Source of the DNA: Tribonema minus
Taxonomy: Eukaryota; Sar; Xanthophyceae; Tribonematales; Tribonemataceae
NCBI GenBank assembly: GCA_017506865.1
Contig: JAFCMP010000079.1
Span: 868,001-932,000 of the forward strand
Length of the DNA: 64,000 bases
Direction of reading: 5' to 3'
How positions within the stretch are numbered: the stretch's first letter is position 1; every line of letters begins with the position of its first letter. The translations under genes and the position numbers were made by a program. Shown in pieces: positions 58,994 through 64,000 of the stretch. The notes below the pieces were generated by a model that did no database searches, was not told where the DNA came from, and was given only the letters and a program-made list of their open reading frames with translations.

Positions 58994-61900
58994 ATGGGCC
59001 CAAAAAAGAAAGCTGTGGCGGCGACGCCTCCGACCACGGAGGGCAAAGTGGGGCTAGGCGTGCACGCTGTGAATGAGAGCCAGCGGATTGCTCTCACCAG
59101 GAAGCTAGAGGCCTTCAGAGACGATGAGGGCCAGACAGAACTGATGTTCTCTAACGATTTGGTGAGTAGTTCCTGAATTTGTTGAACTTCAAGTTCCGGA
59201 AAACTTGGTTTTGCCTTCATGATGAATCCTGTGTATACTGACTTTGTGATACGTGCAATAGTGTGTTTGCGATGAAGGTAGGCTGCTGCAACTGAGCCAC
59301 TGGTTCCACAACCATGTACGGGAACGCGGTCAAGTTAACTTCTCCCTGCTCACTGCTATCACACTTTGCTTGTGTGCTTTGCAGGACAACACTGAACGCA
59401 AGTACCTTCACACCATGTGCAAGGGATTGGGCCTGGTGTCCAAGAGCCGCGGCACGGTAAGCGAGCCCAGCCACGACTACTTGTTGAACCTGCAGAATTT
59501 TTACTGTCAAAACTGCACCAATTGCACTCAGCATCTCGCACCATGCAGCTTCATAGTGGAGGGAGACTCAACTGTAAAACCAGTAATTAGCACTGTTAGC
59601 TGTGTACGCTCCCTTCCTTGGTTTGATCCCTGCCAGTTCTGCTGGGTGTTGACGACAGCAGATGGCTGCGACTGTTGCAACTCGTGTGTGTAGAAGCTGG
59701 TGCACGAAGTATGATGGATGCACGCAGCATTCTGACTGATGTGGGTGGCAACCACTTCAGCTCACCCTCCAGCTGGTGCTGCTGCTGCAGCTGCGTCACA
59801 AGGTGCCGCCCGTGACTCCTTACAGCACGCAATCGCACGCGGTGCACTTGCGCACGCTCAAAACCAGCTTGCTCGCCCCTCTGAAATTCCAGGGCGACTC
59901 GCGCTACATTACGGTGCGCAAGGCTAAGAAGGCGGGCAATGCCGGAGGCGAGCTGCCGCGACTCGGAGAGCTGGACCTGCCGCGGCAGGTGGCGCTGGCC
60001 ACCTACTTCCAGGCGCACCCCGCGGGCGATGAGGAGATGGGGGCTGTGATGCAGCTGGCGACAGGTGATGCGTCTTCGCAGACCGTTGCGCAGACTGACG
60101 AGAGGGGTGCCGCAGCGTCTGGCAGTGTTGATGTGCGATGCACGGAGCGGTGGGTCTGTCGTGCAGTGCGGTCACGGTCGCGGCCTGCACGGTTGCTTGT
60201 GTGGAAAGTGCTCCTGTGGCGCCACGCGCATAATTGCAAGTCTTCGTGAACTGGGCGGTCCCTCTCTGTGCGTGTGGCAGTGTCAGTCAACACCCTTTGG
60301 ATCATGGCCATCAACACTTATCATCTTTGACCCAGCATCATAGAGTGAGCTGACAGTGCGTGACGCCATGCTGCCCTCAACGACACTGTCATATCCAGAG
60401 GGGGGAGGGATCCACACGGCGGCGGAGCTGGCCAAGCAGGTGCGACAGCAGCGCACCAAAGCAGCGGGGGCGGCGGCGTCTGGTGCTGGCGAGGCGGAGC
60501 TGAAAACGCGTGAGCGCTGCTACTTGGCGGCGCAGGAGAGGCGCCGGCGGCAGCCGCAGTACCAGCAGGTGCGTTCGGGCAAGTCGCTGCTGCTCGTGGT
60601 GCGCTGCCACTGAGGATGAGCTTGCGCAGGTGATGGCCGGGGCAATATGTTGACCGGTTCCGCTGTGCTTCATCGCGTACTTCAGGGCCTGCACTAACTC
60701 ATGGTGTACTAAAGTGTGCACTTGCCTGTTGTCAAGCACTCTTTCAAACAAAGCCTACAACATATGTGGCCAACTGGTCGAGTTTTAGTTGGTTCTGAAA
60801 TTGCATTGAAGTGTTGCGTCAAGGTACTGAAGTGCAGGATATATGATGGTGGATGTATTTTTTGATGTGTTTGTCAGCAGGCATGTTTTCAAACACCTAC
60901 GTTGTCAATGACACCATTCATGTGCCAGTCACTCACTATGTTCAGTGCAAAGTTCAGATGGCGCGCTGAATGACCCTGCACACTACAGAAAGACTAGTGT
61001 ACAGCATGCTGAACCATGCGAACGCCCAGCGTACACGAGATAGCCAGGTGTACAGCACCCATGCGACCCTGTAAAACCACCGTTACTTTCTGCAAGGATT
61101 GCGGCCATCCTGGGGTATATCAGCGACTGGCAAAGTCGCTGACGTCTGCTTCACATGGAGGCCATGGAAGCACCTAGGTACAGACTGGCGCATCGTTGGT
61201 AAGCGCCACATTGAGCAGCGACCCGGCATGGAAGTATGAATTTCAATGTCTGAGTGAGGGCATACGCGCCCATGAATTAAATGAGGTGCATACCAGCCGC
61301 ATGACATCTGTGGGGACTACGATAGATGGGGCAGATAGGGCGCTGAAGCTACTAAAAGTCAAAGCATAGTAAAGGCAACTTTTCACATCAGTGATCAGGG
61401 CAAGGGCGGTCCGGGTTAGGGCCATGCAGATGTAGGCATATGCACAGGTAGGTGTAGACTAAAGTGTTCATGCAAAGGGGTACGGCTGTTGGCACGTGCT
61501 CTTGCGACACACTCAGGACTCCGCTGGCATGCGAGACCTCTGCGAGAACACAAGGCACACAATCTATCGCCCATGCATGCCTCAATTCGCAGACGTCATG
61601 TTTTGCAACAGATTGTGCGCACGCTGGTCTGCACGGCAGCAGCAGCGCCCGCAGCCCTAGAAGAGGTTTGGGCAGCCTCAGACCATGACCCTCCCAGCGT
61701 TCGCCTTCAATGCCCCCCCCCCCCCACCCCCACCCCCACCCCCACCCTACCACGTCACCGGCATTCCACAATCTGCATGCCTGGCTTCATATCGTTCGCG
61801 CCGCCGCATTCACCGCCGCACGTTGCATCCTTAACAGATGATGCGCTGCCGAAATAACCTTTAATGCCGGACACACGGGCACCCATCATGTCACTGGCCA

Positions 61901-63296
61901 GCCACAATCTGATGCCCGGATGTCAAATGCGCCGATGTCGCCGCCGTGCGTCGCGTCCCCAACAGATGCTGCGCTGCCGGCAGAACCTGCCGGCGTGGGG
62001 CTACTGCGAGTCGATCCTGGAGTTGATCCGTGCGCACCAGGTCGTCTTGGTCAGCGGCGAGACGGGCTGCGGCAAGAGCACGCAGGTGAACTGCTGCGGC
62101 GATTCAGTTCTGGCGCGCGTGCATATGCACACGCTTGCGTCCTTGCCTATCGTACAGCGCTGTGAGTATGTAGACTGCGCAGCGCACTGCGGCGTTCGAG
62201 ACCGTGGCACGCGTATAGGCAGCACGAGCGCGTTCTTGCCGATTGTACGGCTGCGGCAAGAGTACGCAGGTGATGCTGCGAGCTGCGGCGGTTGAGTTCC
62301 GGCGCGCGCGCGTGTGCACATGCGTGCTCAATGTCATCTGCGTGAGCCCAGGACCAACTTCCAGTTGTAGCTGCTTGTGGAGTGGATAGATGGTTTTGTA
62401 GTTCGTAGTGTGCGTCCCTGCCTGTCGTAAAACGCCGCGGGCTCGTAGGCGGCGCAGCGGACTGCGGCGTTCGAGTCCCTGACACGCCCGCGAAGTTGCA
62501 GTCTCGCCCATTGTATGGCGTCAGTTGCGCAAGGTGACCTCCTCATGCAATGTGGACGGCTGTGCGCGCGCGCGCTGCCGCCTCTCGCGCGCATCTCTCC
62601 TCGGGTGCCGTGTGACAAGGTAAGGCGCGCGCACCCGACACGTGTCCCTGCCGCCACCTGCCGCTGCCGCCGCGCCTCATTGCATCGCAAGGACGTCACC
62701 TGCATGTCACCTGCGTGAAACTGACGCAACCACCGTGCTGTCGCACAGGTGCCGCAGTTCATCCACGACGACAATCGTGCAGGGGCCGCGTTGCATGATC
62801 ACGTGCGCACAGCCGCGCCGCCTCTCCCTTGCTGCAACTCCCGTAACCGCGGCAACCGCCGTGCCGCCACCGCGCAGGTGCCGCAGTTTATCTTGGACAA
62901 CGCCGCGCAGGGCGCGCGCTGCATGATCACGTGCACACAGCCTCGCCCCATCTCTTCAACTGCTGTAACCGCCGTAACCATTGCAACCGCCGCGCAGGTG
63001 CCACAGTTCATCCTGGACGACGCAGCGCAGGAGGCGCGCTGCACGACCGCGTGCGCGCAGCCGCGCCGCATCTTAACCGCTGTAACCGCCGTAACCGCCG
63101 CGCTGCTGAGCAGGTGCCGCAGTTCATCCTGGACGACGCCGCGCAGGGCGCGCGCTGCATGATCGCGTGCACGCAGCCGCGCCGCATCTCTGCCATCGCC
63201 GTCGCGGAGCGCATCGCGGAGGAGCGCTGCGAGGAGGCGGGCGCCGTCGTCGGCTACACGATCCGCCTCGAGAGCGCCATGAGCAGCAGCGTGCAG
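58994..63296 (+). CDS. R3H-DEAH RNA helicase, 5' part (continues beyond window)
   Basis: Exon 58994-59161 (56 codons, basic start [10 protein letters not shown]). Exon 59385-59456 carries the R3H signature [18 protein letters not shown]. An exon at about 59762-60065 includes [13 protein letters not shown]. About 60355-60568 is a charged linker. Exon 61966-62085 has LPAW then [15 protein letters not shown] (Walker A, motif I). Exon 63114-63296 starts [17 protein letters not shown] and has motif Ia ([20 protein letters not shown]). The pieces fit DHX36/YTHDC2-type DEAH helicases, which unwind RNA or G-quadruplexes using ATP. The DEAH box and C-terminal domains are not seen. A micro-exon QKLLSDE at 63703-63723 may follow. 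Boundaries of exons 3 and 4 are approximate. Three splice junctions are tandemly duplicated. Confidence 0.85.
61801..61990 (+). repeat. Duplicated acceptor of the Walker A exon
   Basis: CTTAACAGATGATGCGCTGC (about 61831) recurs 128 bp later as CCCAACAGATGCTGCGCTGC, the real exon start. The preceding CCGCC-rich sequence is also shared. The first copy has decayed coding sequence (AAATAACCT for CAGAACCTG). Confidence 0.8.
62064..62490 (+). repeat. Duplicated donor of the Walker A exon and intron start
   Basis: GGCTGCGGCAAGAGCACGCAG + GTGA (62065-62089) recurs as GGCTGCGGCAAGAGTACGCAG + GTGA (62249-62273), 184 bp later. Intron sequence after it is also repeated, including GCACTGCGGCGTTCGAG (about 62188) and GGACTGCGGCGTTCGAG (about 62461). 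Confidence 0.82.
62744..63200 (+). repeat. Four tandem copies of the motif Ia exon start
   Basis: CAG|GTGCCGCAGTT(C/T)AT begins at 62749, 62878, 62998 (CCACAG variant) and 63114, spacing 129, 120 and 116 bp. Each copy continues through ~60-70 bp of coding-like sequence (VPQFILDD... to CTQPRR) and then a GTAACCGCCGTAACCGCC-type stretch. Only the last copy runs on into the full exon. Confidence 0.9.
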
Positions 63297-64000
63297 GTGG
63301 GCGGTGGGCATGCAGCGCGCTGAGCGCCAGCGTCGGGCGAGGTGACGGGTGTTGAACTTGGGCTGTTGTTGAACTTCAGCTGTTGATGTGGCGGCGTGCC
63401 GCGGATGTGTGTGTGTGTGTGGTCGCGTCGGTGGTGGAGAGCGCCGTCAGCGCTGGCATCAGGCGCTGTGTTGACCGGCGGTGTGCGGCCTGCGTGTGCT
63501 TGATAGTTCGATGTGAGACAGGCGTATTGACGCGACGTCGATCCGCATGTTGCAGGTACATTGGTAATGTTGTTCAATGACACGATGACCTGGGTGTGCT
63601 TGACATTACTACGTGAGACAGGCGTGTTGACGTAATAGCACTCCCCGCTCCCCGTGTTGCAGGTGCACTATGCACTGATCTGCTGTGCTTCTGACTGACA
63701 GCAAAAGTTGCTGTCTGATGAGGTACTGGGCTCATATCTGACATGTCATGTCGCGTAGTTGCATGTCATCTACGTGCTGGACCTCCTGTATGCTACTTCA
63801 AGGGGCATACTACAACCAGTTGCAGTTTGACACGTTCTGCACAACGATCAAGTCACATGCCCTGGTCTCATGCATTTTGTGCGCATGTTGCAACCTTCAT
63901 CGGCGCCACCGTGCGTCACGGGATTCTTCAGCATTTCACTGAAATGCGCTGCTAACTTCATTTTTCAACTTCACCTTTGCTGACGCCCCGCCGCAGCTGT
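63297..64000. other. Downstream intron(s) of the DEAH helicase
   Basis: It contains a GT-rich microsatellite (63405-63421), two related TTGTTGAACTT motifs, a repeated TGTGCTTGA...GTGAGACAGGCGT unit (63496-63526, 63595-63625) and the candidate micro-exon at 63703. No further exon is certain. Confidence 0.5.

Noticed and set aside
61831-63200. CRISPR-like reading of the ~120-bp spaced repeats
   Set aside because: The repeats are exon-intron junctions of a eukaryotic gene with coding content, not short identical repeats with unique spacers.

Overview
The window is nuclear DNA from a eukaryote. It carries spliced protein genes with GT-AG introns (plus-strand DEAH helicase, minus-strand START-like gene and cytochrome P450), a nested LTR retrotransposon, and degenerate CCCTAA/TTAGGG arrays. 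An intraflagellar-transport gene (IFT144/WDR19) indicates a lineage that makes cilia or flagella. Exons are very GC-rich, often with Ala, Gly and Gln tracts, while introns and spacers are near 50% GC. This fits a flagellated microalga (green or haptophyte-like), but I cannot place it more closely from sequence alone.

Layout. 1-9.5 kb is a mobile-element cluster. A ~1.3 kb repeat with a tRNA-Val(GAC)-like sequence at its edge is split by a 5.1 kb LTR element that has a long gag-like ORF and no recognisable pol. Next come a second repeat family, a foldback element and a captured gene fragment. 10.9-13.9 kb (minus) holds the 3' part of IFT144. 14.7-15.8 kb holds more of the second repeat family. 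17.1-18.5 kb (plus) is a three-exon gene for a small secreted orphan protein. 19.7-20.5 kb is bounded by AT-rich inverted repeats. 21.9-22.8 kb (minus) is a Gln-rich bZIP-like reading frame. 24.3-34.0 kb (minus) is a cytochrome P450 gene with the second full copy of the 1.3 kb repeat inside an intron. 37-39.8 kb (plus) holds an unrecognised gene, whose last part is the source of the captured fragment, and a leucine-rich/FNIP-like gene. 41.9-43.6 kb is a low-complexity Gln/Gly-rich frame. 44.2-51.7 kb (plus) is a six-exon gene for a large Ala-rich single-pass membrane protein. 53.8-58.8 kb (minus) is a complete eight-exon START/polyketide-cyclase-like gene. 59.0 kb to the window end (plus) is an R3H-DEAH RNA helicase, running off the window. 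The last two share a 204 bp divergent promoter.

The most striking pattern is that short tandem duplications, often 115-130 bp, repeatedly span exon-intron junctions. The DEAH gene has three duplicated junctions, one of them in four copies. The START gene has two and the P450 one. This looks like intron growth or birth by tandem duplication of splice sites. Other recurrent signals are a dispersed TTGAAGTT/AACTTCAA motif, interstitial telomere-like arrays, poly-C tracts before 3' splice sites, and in-frame TAG codons inside Gln tracts of two otherwise open frames.

The genes do not form one pathway. Apart from the divergent helicase/START pair they look like independent housekeeping or surface-protein genes separated by repeats.
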